A DNA stretch of 64,000 bases from Amorphoplanes friuliensis DSM 7358 (GCF_000494755.1 NC_022657.1:3510001-3574000), one strand, 5' to 3'. Numbered from the stretch's first letter, positions 7,825 to 17,152 are shown. Made by a program: numbers and translations. The notes: generated by a model from the letters alone, not told the origin.

Positions 7825-10601
7825 GCGCCGGTCCCTTCGACGCGCTCCGCGAGCAGCTGCTCGGCGCGGCCGAGGCGCTCGCCGGTGGGCCGGCCGCCCT
7901 CCCGGAGATCCTCGCCGGCCTCGTCGACGACGTCGGTCTCGTCCTGGCCGAGCCCCTGGAGATCTTCCCGGTCTGTCACCACTCACCGGCGTCGGCGCTC
8001 GCCATGGTGCGGCGGCTCCGCGAGAAACAGCCCAAAGTCGTTTATCTGGAGCTCTGCGAGGACCTCGGACCGCTGCTCACCGAGCTGCGCAACTGCCGCC
8101 TGCCAGTGGCGTTGCAGGCGTTCGCCTCCGACATCGAGGGCTTCCCGCCGGAGTCGGCGCCGCTGAGCGTCATCGCGCCCATCACCGAGGCCTCCGCCGA
8201 ATACCAGGCCATCGCGTACGCCCTGGAGACGCCCGGCGTGGAACTCGTCCTCGTCGACCGGTCCACCGACCACGTGTTCCAGTGGCAACCGGTGCCCGGC
8301 GCGACCGCGGCCGATGCGGAGGAGCTGCACGGCGACGCCATCGGTGTCGAGCTCGGCGACCTGCGGCCCCGCTTCGCCGAGCTCGAGGAACACCTCCTGC
8401 ACCACGGCCGCGTCCGGCACTGGTCGGAATGGTGGGACCAGTTCGTCGAGCAGCCACTGGCCGGTGCCGACCACGAGACCTACCGGCAGGTGATGGTGCT
8501 GATCGGAAGCCTCTTCCGGCGCCTCGCCCCGCACGACTCCCAGCGGTACGACAGCGACGAGGACCGCGAACGCTACATGTGGACGCGCATCCGCGAGCAC
8601 CTCGCCGTCACCGGCACCGACCGCGCCGACTGCCTCTTCATCTGCGGCGCTTTCCATGCCGCGAGCCGTGTCCCCGAGGCCGGCTCGGACCCGTCGACAC
8701 CCGACTTCACCATCACTCCCCGCACCGGCAGCAAGTGGCTCTACGGCCTGATCCCGTCCAGCCACTCGGCGATCGAGGCGCAGTTCGGACTCGCACCCGG
8801 CTCCGTCTCCATCGCCGGCGCCACCTGGGAGAAGACCCTCGGCCGGACCCGCCTCACGCCGTTCCGGCTGGAAGGACAGAAGGGCGGCCGGAAACGTGCC
8901 GCCAAGGCGCTCCCGCCGCCCGCCGCCGACGCCGGTCCCGTCACCGACCAGCTCACCGGATATCTCTCCGCGCCCGCAGCGCTCGACGGGCTCGACGAGG
9001 AGGAACTGCGCGGCTGGTGCGTCGACATCGTCCGGCTCGCCCGCCGCAACGGATACCTGGCGAGCACCGCCGACGCCATCGCCGTTTTCGAGACGTCGAT
9101 CCTGCTCGCCGGGATGCGAGGCCGGGCGCGGCCGACCCCGTACGACTTCCAGGACGCCGCCGTCACCTGCATCGAGAAGGACATGGTCCCCGGCCGGCGC
9201 GACGTCCGCCGCCTCTGCGAGATCCTCCTCGGCGGCGACCGCACCGGCCAGGTCGGCTACGACGCGATGCCCCCGCTCGCCCGCGACGTCTACGACCGGC
9301 TCGCGCCGCTCGGCCTCAACCTCGAACAGCGCACCATCCAGCGGGCGCTGCTCGACCTCGCGTCCGGCCCGGAGCTGGCGGCGTGCTCCCAGCTGCTGTG
9401 GATGCTGCGCTACCTGCTGCCGGACCATGCCGTACGCCCCATCATGGGCTCGCGCCGCCTCGGCGAGACACCCATCCAGGAGAGCTGGGACCTCGACCTC
9501 GGCCGCCACCAGCGCACCATCATCGAACTGGGCTACGAAGGCGTCACCGTCGAACAGGTCCTCGAACAACGCTTGCGCCGCGCCGCCTGGGACCCGAAAG
9601 CCACCGCGGCGACGGCCCTGAAAGCCGTCGAGCACTCCCTGCTGTTCCTCTCCAGCCCCCGCCTCACCGACGACCTCGGCGCCCGCGCCGTCGAGCTGCT
9701 GTCCACCGAACGCGACGTCGACGAGGCCCCGGCCGTCCTGCGCCGCATCCGCCGCCTCCTGGCGTTCTACCGCGCCACCACACCGGCGCTGCCGGCCTGG
9801 TCGGAACGGTTCGTCACCGAGGGCTACGCCCACTACTGCACGCTGCTGCCCGTCGCGTTCGTCGAGGAGGAGACCGGCGTACGCCAGGTCGGCGCGATGC
9901 TCGGGTTCCTGTTCAGCATGGAAAGCCTGGCCTTGTCGCTGGGGTGTGACCGTACGCAGCTCGAACTGGCCGTCCGCCAGGCCCACCCCGAATCACCCGC
10001 CAAGATCGCCCTCCTCTGGGCGGCCCGCCACCAGCTCGGCCTCCTGCCCCTGGCCGACCTCCGCCACCGCGTCGACGACCTCCTCGGCAATCCGCTCGTG
10101 GTCCCGGCCTTCCCGCAGTACGTCAGCGGTTTTGTCCAGTCCCTGGAAGCGGTCCCGCGCCTCACCCCGTTTGTCGTCGAAACGCTGTCGAACGCCTTCG
10201 CCCGCCTCCCGGACCCGATCCTCCTGCCCTGGCTCCCCACCCTCATCACCACCCTCAGATCCCAGGCCGCCGAGCTGGTCCCGGTCCTCACCCGGGAAGC
10301 CGCCCGCACCTTCCCGGGCACCCTGACCGCCCTCGATGCCTGGACACCCCCGTGGCTGGCGCCGCAGCCGGCTGCTCGCGCCTCGTCACCACCGCCGGCA
10401 AACGCGGTGCTGCTCGCGAGCCACCCCGCGACGACGGATGCGGTGGCGGCCCTCCTCGGCTGCGAAGGGGACTGGTCGGTCGCCGCCACCGGGCCGGACC
10501 CGGGCACCGCCGTCGCCGAGCTCCTCGCCGCCCACGCCGAATCACCGTCAGCGATCGCCGCACTGCTCGCTGCCCCAAGCGGCGGAGGCGCCCGGGGTTA
10601 G
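7821..10601 (+). CDS. DUF5682 family protein, putative enzymatic effector of the vWA-MoxR system
   Basis: A large 926-aa soluble protein. The N-terminal 300 residues carry FPVCHHSPAS (about residue 52), YLELCEDL (about 80) and FICGAFHAA (about 275). This His/His...Glu...His pattern is what I associate with DUF5682 and the ChaN/EreA/TIKI-like metal-dependent hydrolase fold. The remaining 600 residues are mostly helical, with repeated Leu/Arg-rich segments, and may be a scaffold. The ATG at 7821 overlaps the MoxR stop; frames open further upstream are shadows of the MoxR gene. A hydrolytic effector activated by the MoxR-vWA pair would fit the context, but the substrate is unknown and catalysis is not demonstrated. 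Confidence 0.82.
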   Translation: MSAGPFDALREQLLGAAEALAGGPAALPEILAGLVDDVGLVLAEPLEIFPVCHHSPASALAMVRRLREKQPKVVYLELCEDLGPLLTELRNCRLPVALQAFASDIEGFPPESAPLSVIAPITEASAEYQAIAYALETPGVELVLVDRSTDHVFQWQPVPGATAADAEELHGDAIGVELGDLRPRFAELEEHLLHHGRVRHWSEWWDQFVEQPLAGADHETYRQVMVLIGSLFRRLAPHDSQRYDSDEDRERYMWTRIREHLAVTGTDRADCLFICGAFHAASRVPEAGSDPSTPDFTITPRTGSKWLYGLIPSSHSAIEAQFGLAPGSVSIAGATWEKTLGRTRLTPFRLEGQKGGRKRAAKALPPPAADAGPVTDQLTGYLSAPAALDGLDEEELRGWCVDIVRLARRNGYLASTADAIAVFETSILLAGMRGRARPTPYDFQDAAVTCIEKDMVPGRRDVRRLCEILLGGDRTGQVGYDAMPPLARDVYDRLAPLGLNLEQRTIQRALLDLASGPELAACSQLLWMLRYLLPDHAVRPIMGSRRLGETPIQESWDLDLGRHQRTIIELGYEGVTVEQVLEQRLRRAAWDPKATAATALKAVEHSLLFLSSPRLTDDLGARAVELLSTERDVDEAPAVLRRIRRLLAFYRATTPALPAWSERFVTEGYAHYCTLLPVAFVEEETGVRQVGAMLGFLFSMESLALSLGCDRTQLELAVRQAHPESPAKIALLWAARHQLGLLPLADLRHRVDDLLGNPLVVPAFPQYVSGFVQSLEAVPRLTPFVVETLSNAFARLPDPILLPWLPTLITTLRSQAAELVPVLTREAARTFPGTLTALDAWTPPWLAPQPAARASSPPPANAVLLASHPATTDAVAALLGCEGDWSVAATGPDPGTAVAELLAAHAESPSAIAALLAAPSGGGARG

Positions 10602-10905
10602 GGAGGTGCCCGGACAAGGGGATGCGCCGGGGCGAGCAATGTGGCCGGGTGCGCTGAGTCAACGGGCCTCCTGGGGTGGGGGAGCGATTCACTTCGATGA
10701 GGGAGGTGACCGACTGGCGGAAGTGCCGGGTGAGGGAGGCGCTGGGGTGAGGGAGATGCCCGGGTGACGAAGGTGTGAGTCCGGGGCGGGGGCGGTGTCT
10801 TTCGGTGCGGGTGGGTGTCACCCGTTCGGGCGTCATGATTCGGGTCCTGAGCTGCGCCACCGGTAGCGTCTGTCGCACGCCGACTGCATATCGGAGGGCT
10901 TGTTC
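10602..10905 (+). other. Intergenic region with degenerate direct repeats
   Basis: There is no convincing gene in these 304 bases. G-rich short direct repeats with a core like GAGGGAGrTGCCCGG recur near 10605, 10699, 10731 and 10747, with imperfect spacing. The last 100 bases probably hold the promoter of the DUF4407 gene, but no clear -35/-10 pair was found. The repeats resemble, in G-richness only, the larger array after 12407; they are not the same unit. Confidence 0.45.
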
Positions 10906-12375
10906 GTGGACACGTCCGCTACGCGTTCCGCGCCGGCCGCGGAGCCTGCTGTACCGAGTTCGCGGCGGCACAACCGGTTGTTGCTGTGGCTGTCCGGGGC
11001 CGACCTCGACACGCTGGCCAAGGTGCCGCGGGAGGCCCGGAAGTACGTCGGGCTCGGCGGGCTCGTGCTGACCACGGCCGTCCTGGCCATGGTGTCCGCG
11101 ACCTTCGCGTTGTACGTCGGACTGCGGGCGCCGGTGGTCGTGGCGTTGCTGGTCGGCCTCGGGTGGGGTCTGGCCATCATGAACATGGACCGCTGGCTGA
11201 TCTCAGCCGCTCAGCGGCAGCGGCGCTGGTACCTGAACCTCATGCTGACGACGCCCCGGCTGCTGCTCGCGCTGATCATCGGGACGGTGGTTTCCACGCC
11301 GATGGTGCTCTGGATCTTCAACCAGGAGATCGAGTCGGAGCTCAACATCGTGCAGCGGGAGCGGGACGCCGCTTACCAGGTGTCCCTGACGCAGGATCCG
11401 CGATTCCAGATCATTCCCGGTCTGGAGAAGAGCGTCGCCGAGAACCAGCGTGTTGTCGACGGCACGGCCCCCGCGACCAGCGCCGCCGCCGGCACCGAGG
11501 TGGGGCGGCTGCAGGAGCAGTTCGACAAGCTCGACAAGGAGTTCCAGGCCGCCCAGAAGGCCGCCACCTGCGAGCTCGACGGCACCTGCGGGACGGACAA
11601 GCCCGGCAGCGGCACGGCCTTCCGCACCAAACAGGACGTGGCCGACGAGCTGAAGGACCGCCGGGACGAGGTGGGGAAGCGGCTCGACACCGCCGTCGAG
11701 CGGGCGTCCGCGGCCGACGCCACCGCGTCGCAGAGTGCCCGGCGGTCCGCAGCCGACAATCTCGCCGCGGACAAGGCGCAGCTGGCGGGCCTGGTGGCTG
11801 AGCGGGACAGGCTGAAGGCCAGGCACGACGCGGACAGCGCCGAGAATCGCGGGCTGCTGGCGCGGCTGGAGGCGCTGAGCCACTTCACCAAGGACAACAG
11901 CACGCTGCGGTCGGCGTACGTTGCGCTCTTCCTCTTCATCACGGCGCTGGAGATCCTGCCGGTCTTCGCGAAGCTGCTGATGAACCTGGCCGCGCCGAGT
12001 CTGTACGACAAGATCGTCGGTCAGGCCGACGCCAAGGACGAGCAGACCGCACGGGCGGCGATCGATTACGAACACACGGCCGCCGTGCACTACATCAACA
12101 GCCGCGCCGAACGGGACCGGGAGGTCATCGACGACACCCGCGACCGGATGGTGACGCTGGAGGCCGACGTGTACCGCCGCACGATCGACCGCTGGCACGC
12201 CGACCAGGTCGGCCGCATGGCCGGCGAGGAGCGGGCGCCATCGGTCCGCGACCGGCTGGCGCGACTGACCGGGCTACCGCGTCAGACCCGCCCCCGCGCG
12301 GCGCGCGACCCCGGCCGGGCCGACGACTTCAGCCCGTTCCCGGAGCCCGAGGAAACCACCGAAGCCCCGCGCTGA
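10906..12375 (+). CDS. DUF4407 membrane protein with long coiled coil
   Basis: A 489-aa membrane protein. GTG 10906 is preferred because GGAGGG ends seven bases upstream; TTG 10900 would sit on top of it. Three hydrophobic segments lie in the first 130 residues (for example LVLTTAVLAMVSATFALYVG and LLLALIIGTVVSTPMVLWIF). A long Lys/Glu/Ala-rich coiled coil follows (about 125-325), then a fourth helix (LFLFITALEILPVFAKLLM), then a charged C-terminal tail. This layout is that of DUF4407 proteins. The coiled coil would lie between helices 3 and 4, probably outside the membrane. It follows the vWA-MoxR-DUF5682 operon on the same strand with a 304-base gap, so co-function is possible but not shown. 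Confidence 0.85.
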   Translation: MDTSATRSAPAAEPAVPSSRRHNRLLLWLSGADLDTLAKVPREARKYVGLGGLVLTTAVLAMVSATFALYVGLRAPVVVALLVGLGWGLAIMNMDRWLISAAQRQRRWYLNLMLTTPRLLLALIIGTVVSTPMVLWIFNQEIESELNIVQRERDAAYQVSLTQDPRFQIIPGLEKSVAENQRVVDGTAPATSAAAGTEVGRLQEQFDKLDKEFQAAQKAATCELDGTCGTDKPGSGTAFRTKQDVADELKDRRDEVGKRLDTAVERASAADATASQSARRSAADNLAADKAQLAGLVAERDRLKARHDADSAENRGLLARLEALSHFTKDNSTLRSAYVALFLFITALEILPVFAKLLMNLAAPSLYDKIVGQADAKDEQTARAAIDYEHTAAVHYINSRAERDREVIDDTRDRMVTLEADVYRRTIDRWHADQVGRMAGEERAPSVRDRLARLTGLPRQTRPRAARDPGRADDFSPFPEPEETTEAPR

Positions 12376-12406
12376 GTCGCGGAGCGCGCGGCCCGCGCCG
12401 CAGGCT

Positions 12407-13018
12407 CCTTCAGGGTGAGGGTCGCGATGGCCGCGCCGGGCCGCGCGGTTCGTGGGGTCTTTCAGGGTGAGGGTCGCGATGGCCGCGCCTGGCCGCGCGG
12501 TTCGTGGGGTCTTTCAGGGTGAGGGTCGCGATGGCCGCGCCTGGCGCCGCGGTTTGTGGGGTCTTTCAGGGTGAGGGTCGCGATGACCACGTCGGGCCGC
12601 GCGGTTCGTGAGGGGGTCCATCGGGGTGAGGGTCGTGATGACCGCGCCTGGCGCCGCGGTTTGTGGGGTCTTTCAGGGTGAGGGCCGCGATGACCCCGCC
12701 GGGCCGCGGTTCGTAAAAGGTCCATCGGGATGACGGTCGTGATGACCGCGCCCGGCGCCGCGGTTCGTGAGGGGGCCATCGGGATGAGGGTCGCGATGAC
12801 CCCGCCGGGCCGCGCGATTCGAGACGGGTCCATCGGGATGAGGTCGTGCCTGGCGCCGCGCGGTTCGTCAGGGTCCTTCAGGACCGAGGGTTGCGATGAC
12901 CGTGCCGGGCCGCGCGGTTTGTGAGGGGGCCTTCAGGGTGAGGTCGTGGTGACCGTGCCGGGCCGCGCGTGCTGTCAGGGGTCCATCAGGATGACGGTGG
13001 CGATGACCGTGCCGGGCA
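12407..13018. repeat. 12-copy tandem repeat, unit about 52 bp
   Basis: Copies begin with a C(C/T)(T/A)TC(A/G)GG motif at about 12407, 12459, 12511, 12563, 12618, 12670, 12722, 12776, 12830, 12875, 12930 and 12983. Spacings are 52, 52, 52, 55, 52, 52, 54, 54, 45, 55 and 53. Each unit contains GGTCGCGATGACC (inverted GGTC/GACC around GCGAT) followed by a GC-only block and GGTTCGTG. The last copy reads as coding sequence for the C-terminal residues of the minus-strand GAP1-like gene, ending at 12975. A 52-bp period is not a multiple of three, so the other copies do not extend that protein. Copies at the left are most alike, suggesting recent expansion there. The array fills the space between two convergent genes. 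Confidence 0.9.
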
Positions 13019-15341
13019 CTGTTCCGGGTTCGGCCTGAGCCTCGCGAACCCGTATGGGCGGGTTCTCCGGGAAGACGGGCCGCAGACTGGCAGCGATGAG
13101 GCTCGCCTGCTCCTCACCCTCGCCCAGCGCCGCTCCAGGTGCGGTCTGCCCGGTCAGGACCACAGCGATGACCAGCCTTCGCTGCTCGAGGTCGGTGCCG
13201 AGCTTGTCCAGGATGAACTGGCGGTGGCGTTCGCTCGGGTCCTGGGGGTTCAGCGGTGGTTTCAGGGTCCGCAGGGTGACGCCGGTCGGTCGGGCATCGG
13301 TCACCGGCTCGACCCGGGACGGTGCCTGAGAGGCGGCCACGGCGTTGTGCGCGACGGGTTTGTCGTCGCGCAGGGCCAGCAGAATCCCGGCCGCTACGAG
13401 GATCAGCGTCGCGCCGACCGCCACGGCGAAGGACCTGCGTCGCAAGAACGGTCGCGACTCGGGATCACCGTGGCGGCTCGTCAGCGGGACCTCGTCGTCG
13501 TCCGTGTCGGGTGAGCTCCGGTAGATCGCCGCGCGGCTCTCAGGAAATTCGGCACTTGGTGAGAGGTCTTCCCGCAAGCGTGCGGGGCCCCGGCTGTGGG
13601 TCACCCGCTGCCGCACCTCACCGACCGGCACCTGTTCCTGCTGCGCCTGAACCATCAGCGCGCGGACCTCGGCGGGCATGTCGTCGGTGACCGGTATCCC
13701 TTCGACGATGGCGTGCAGTTCCGGGTGGTTCCACAGGGTGGTCACACCCCGGGCCTGCAGGGCGGCGAGTCCTCCGTGGGTCACCGGCACCTGCAGGTCG
13801 CCGCGGTTGAGGTGGCTCAGTTTGGTGAGGAGGTCGGCCAGCCAGTCCGCGGGGGACGCTGCTCGGGAGACCAGGATGGTGGTCAGCCGGGCGACCTGGT
13901 CGCGGCGTGCCGCGGAGAGTTCGGGACGTCTCTTCGGGACCAGGAAGTCGATGAGGTGGGCGGCCTCGCCGGCGTCCATGGCGGTCAATCGTGAGGCGGC
14001 CTCGGACACGATCTGGAGACGGTCCTCGCTGCGTTTCAGCTCCGCCTTGGCGTCCTCGGTGAGGGTGCCGGCTTCGTTGATCATAGCGACGACGGCATCC
14101 GGCCGTGGAGGGTAGAGCCGGCCAAAAGTTCGGGGGGACAGCGAGAGCTTCTCCTGGAACCAGGTGTGGAGGGCGCGCAGGTCGCGGACGTCCGCCAAGG
14201 GACCGCCCGGTTCGGTGAGCTCCTCCAGATAGCGGGCGCGGTCCTTGGCCTGCCGGGCTCCCTTCAGCAGCATGGCGGCCAGCAGGTCTGCGAGGACCGG
14301 ATCGGGCGGCTCCGACGGTGTGGGGAAGCCGAGCACGTTCTCCGAGGTGGTGTCCTGCAGCTCCAGGAGCGCCTCGAACAGCTCGGTGCGTACCTTGGGG
14401 TCGTTCTGGATCGTCAGGCCGCGGCGGGCGGCGCGCCAGTCCAGCTCGACCCACTCGTGGAGCACGCGGGGGTCGTCGCGCAGCCTTTTCAGGCCGTTGG
14501 GCCAGAAGAAGGCGGCGGGCAGGTCGTGGACGGTGATCGGGAGCTCGTTGCGGGCGACGTGGTCGAGCACCGGACGCATGTCCTCGGCCGTGAGCAGCAG
14601 CGCCGGATCCAGCGCGATACCCGCTTGGGCGTACCGGGCGAGGTCGGGCAGGCAGCGGGCCAGCAACTCGCCGTCCTGCTCGTGGTGCAGGTCCGACGGG
14701 CGGGGTGCGGGGGTGCGGAAGTGCTGGGCCATGCGCCCGGCCATCACGCGGTCGCTGTGCTCGAACTCCGGGGGCCACAGACCGGCGATGACCCACCGGT
14801 CGGCCGCTTCGGGCCGGAAGAGGAGGCAGGTCGACCAGGTCCACTGGCGGGCGATCCGGGTGGGGACGACACGCAGCGCCGCCCCGATCACCGCCGCCGC
14901 CGTGGCCGGGTCGTTGCCGACGGGGAGCCGTGATTGCCGCCGGCAGACTCCGCCCAGCACGCCCTCGATCAGGTCGGACGGTGCCTGTGGGGCCACGGCG
15001 GAGTCCTCCGGCGCGACCTGTTCGCGGCCGAGCTCCCAGGCCTCCGCCGGGAGGACCTCGTCCGGGACAAAACCGAAGCGGCAGCCACCGGCGACGCCGA
15101 ACGGGCCCTTGCGGCCCTGCACCGCGAAACACCAGTGGCCCCGGCCCTCCACGTCGAGGTGGCGCAGGGTCCAGATCGGATGGGGGATGGTGGTCAGGAA
15201 CGCTTCCGGTGGCTGGCTGAGGTCGGAGCGCAGCAGCCGCTCGGCGACCGCCCAGTACGCCGGGGGTGCCGACTTCGGCTCGTGCCGGCTGAAGCCGGTG
15301 CCGGCCAGGTCGGCCCAGCGCACCACGATCATCTCCGTCAT
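12975..15341 (-). CDS. GTPase-associated protein 1 (GAP1)-like protein with C-terminal membrane anchor
   Basis: A 788-aa protein starting at ATG 15341, which overlaps the stop of the GTPase gene (ATGA). The N-terminal 160 residues (VVRWADLAGTGFSRHEPKSA, then PIWTLRHLDVEGRGHWCFA) resemble the GAP1 N-terminal type that accompanies P-loop GTPases in predicted bacterial conflict or signalling systems; I recall this family but cannot verify it here. A helical middle region runs to about residue 630. One membrane helix (FAVAVGATLILVAAGILLAL, about 638-658) follows, then about 130 residues likely on the other face, whose last residues (VPGTVIATVILMDP) come from a copy of the 52-bp repeat. It probably works with the adjacent GTPase at the membrane. 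Confidence 0.72.
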   Translation of the reverse strand: MTEMIVVRWADLAGTGFSRHEPKSAPPAYWAVAERLLRSDLSQPPEAFLTTIPHPIWTLRHLDVEGRGHWCFAVQGRKGPFGVAGGCRFGFVPDEVLPAEAWELGREQVAPEDSAVAPQAPSDLIEGVLGGVCRRQSRLPVGNDPATAAAVIGAALRVVPTRIARQWTWSTCLLFRPEAADRWVIAGLWPPEFEHSDRVMAGRMAQHFRTPAPRPSDLHHEQDGELLARCLPDLARYAQAGIALDPALLLTAEDMRPVLDHVARNELPITVHDLPAAFFWPNGLKRLRDDPRVLHEWVELDWRAARRGLTIQNDPKVRTELFEALLELQDTTSENVLGFPTPSEPPDPVLADLLAAMLLKGARQAKDRARYLEELTEPGGPLADVRDLRALHTWFQEKLSLSPRTFGRLYPPRPDAVVAMINEAGTLTEDAKAELKRSEDRLQIVSEAASRLTAMDAGEAAHLIDFLVPKRRPELSAARRDQVARLTTILVSRAASPADWLADLLTKLSHLNRGDLQVPVTHGGLAALQARGVTTLWNHPELHAIVEGIPVTDDMPAEVRALMVQAQQEQVPVGEVRQRVTHSRGPARLREDLSPSAEFPESRAAIYRSSPDTDDDEVPLTSRHGDPESRPFLRRRSFAVAVGATLILVAAGILLALRDDKPVAHNAVAASQAPSRVEPVTDARPTGVTLRTLKPPLNPQDPSERHRQFILDKLGTDLEQRRLVIAVVLTGQTAPGAALGEGEEQASLIAASLRPVFPENPPIRVREAQAEPGTVPGTVIATVILMDP

Positions 15342-17152
15342 GACCTGGCCTTTCCGAGTACCGCCAGCATCAGCTGGGTGAGGGCGGCGGATCGTTCGTG
15401 GGCCTGCGGGAAGCGGTCCCCGCCGACCAGAGGGGTGATCAGCTGATTGCTGGTGCTCATCGGTACCGTGCCGAGCGGCGAGCACAGGAAGAACTTGAGG
15501 GTGAGCCAGTTGTCGTGCAGCAGGCTGGCGATCGCGTCCTGGTGGCCGAGGCCGAACATGAGCCCGCAGCCCAGGGCGGACATCACCAGGTCACGCAGCA
15601 GCAGCCGGTGACCCGTCTCGGGGACCAGCGCCGCCGTCAGATGATCGGACAACGACGGCACGGACAGGTGCCAGCCCTGGAGGTTCATCGTGGGCCCGTC
15701 GGTGATGACGACCTCCTCGGCGCGGCCGCTGTGCACGAGGTTCCAGAAACGGGTCGGGTCGGAGTAGACCCGCAGCAGGCCGTCCGCGATGTGCTCGATC
15801 CGTTCCTGGCGGGCGACCGCCGACCCGGCGGCGCCGCCGTGCAGGTAGACCAGCAGCCCGGTGGCGGCCTCGTCGGCCGTCAGGCGTTGCTCGGCGAGCT
15901 TCCGCGCGGTCGTGAAGAGATACCGGGCGACACCCCGGCGTACGACGTCGGGCGCGCCCAGGTCGGTCAGCTTCTTGTTCCGCAGCGCCGCGTGGATCAG
16001 GTCGCACTTGCTGAGGGCGACGAACAGGTTGAGGTTCTGTTCGGGGCCGCGGGTCAGGATGCCGTCGATGAGGGTGAGCTGCCGGCCGATCTCGATCTGG
16101 AAATGGTCACGGTTGCCGCGGACCACCTTGTGCCCCGAGGACTCCGAGGCGCCCGGGCGCAGGCTGCCGTCGAGCATCATCGGATAGTCGGTGACGTCCG
16201 GCAGGCTGTCCGCCACCAGCCAGTCCAGGGCGTTGGCCGCCACGACCGGGTCCACCACCCACAGCAGCGAGTCGAAGCCGCGCAGCTTGCCGGCCTCCTG
16301 CGGCTGGGTGTCGTCGGGGTTGAACAGCTCGCCCGGCAGGTCGGCGACGCCGGTCCAGAACCGCCGGCCCTGGCTGTCCGTCCGCAGGACCAACGGCTGC
16401 CGGAAGTTGCGGCCCCATTCCTCGGCGCGGCGCTGACCGTCCACCACCGTCTTGAAGACCAGCTGGCGGATGCCGTCCTCCAGCGCCGACGGCAGGGCGC
16501 GGTCGAGGATCCCGACCGGTTTGCCCTCCTGCTCGGTGTTCGTCGGAGGGATCGGGTGGCCCTCGGACACGGTGCGTTTGTACCGTTCGGCGCGGACCGC
16601 CAGCGGCATGCGCTCCAGGGGGGTCAGCTGCCGCAGCCGGACCCGGCCGCTCGCGCCGGAACTCAGGTCGAACCCGTCCGGGGTGTCGAGGTTCTGGTGG
16701 AGCATGCGGACCAACAGGTAGGTCTTGCCGCTGGCCGGGGCGCCGATGGCCGCCACCATGTTCCAGCCGTCGATGCGCTGGGCGTTCCGGAGGTGGCCGC
16801 CGCCGGCCTGGTCGAAGACCGACACCACGTCGGGAAAGATGTGCCCGCCGCCGCAGAGCAGGTACGTGTACTCGACCTCCTCGGCGATGAACCGTGGTGT
16901 GGTCGACGTCAGAGGTTCGTAGGGCAGACCCGACGCGTTGACCGACAGCACGGTGACCCGCCAGGAGTTGCGGTTCTCGGCGTCGGCCGGTCCGACCTCG
17001 AGACGCATCGACGGTGGCAGCTTGAACCGTCCGGTCGCCCGGTCGAGCTCCAGGTCGACCGCGCCGAGGGCGGCCCCGCACACCGGGCAGGTGTTGCCGA
17101 AGCGGTTCACCGACTGGTCCGGCACGGCCGGGCGTGTCCTGCGGCCGAACAT
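15338..17152 (-). CDS. TRAFAC-like P-loop GTPase with N-terminal Cys pair (DO-GTPase2-like)
   Basis: A 604-aa protein. ATG 17152 overlaps the stop of the 98-aa gene by one base. The order is: a CPVCG Cys pair near residue 23 (half a zinc ribbon), a beta-rich region, a Walker A/G1 motif GAPASGKT (about 136-143), a Walker B/G3-like DLPGE (about 270) and a base-specificity G4-like SKCD (about 382). The combination GxxxxGKT / DxPG / xKxD argues for GTP rather than ATP. A weakly hydrophobic segment lies near residue 545. Similar proteins paired with GAP1 are called double-GTPase 2 in comparative work, as I recall. It is probably the signalling switch of the operon; its stop overlaps the GAP1-like start. 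Confidence 0.78.
   Translation of the reverse strand: MFGRRTRPAVPDQSVNRFGNTCPVCGAALGAVDLELDRATGRFKLPPSMRLEVGPADAENRNSWRVTVLSVNASGLPYEPLTSTTPRFIAEEVEYTYLLCGGGHIFPDVVSVFDQAGGGHLRNAQRIDGWNMVAAIGAPASGKTYLLVRMLHQNLDTPDGFDLSSGASGRVRLRQLTPLERMPLAVRAERYKRTVSEGHPIPPTNTEQEGKPVGILDRALPSALEDGIRQLVFKTVVDGQRRAEEWGRNFRQPLVLRTDSQGRRFWTGVADLPGELFNPDDTQPQEAGKLRGFDSLLWVVDPVVAANALDWLVADSLPDVTDYPMMLDGSLRPGASESSGHKVVRGNRDHFQIEIGRQLTLIDGILTRGPEQNLNLFVALSKCDLIHAALRNKKLTDLGAPDVVRRGVARYLFTTARKLAEQRLTADEAATGLLVYLHGGAAGSAVARQERIEHIADGLLRVYSDPTRFWNLVHSGRAEEVVITDGPTMNLQGWHLSVPSLSDHLTAALVPETGHRLLLRDLVMSALGCGLMFGLGHQDAIASLLHDNWLTLKFFLCSPLGTVPMSTSNQLITPLVGGDRFPQAHERSAALTQLMLAVLGKARS

Noticed and set aside
12462-12833. Minus-strand frame of about 123 codons with repeated VIATLIPMDPSR-like peptides inside the repeat array
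   Set aside because: It only mirrors the 52-bp tandem repeat; the unit is not a multiple of three, and there is no ribosome site or family match.
12407-13018. CRISPR array
   Set aside because: Copies are contiguous and degenerate, with no unique spacers and no cas genes nearby.
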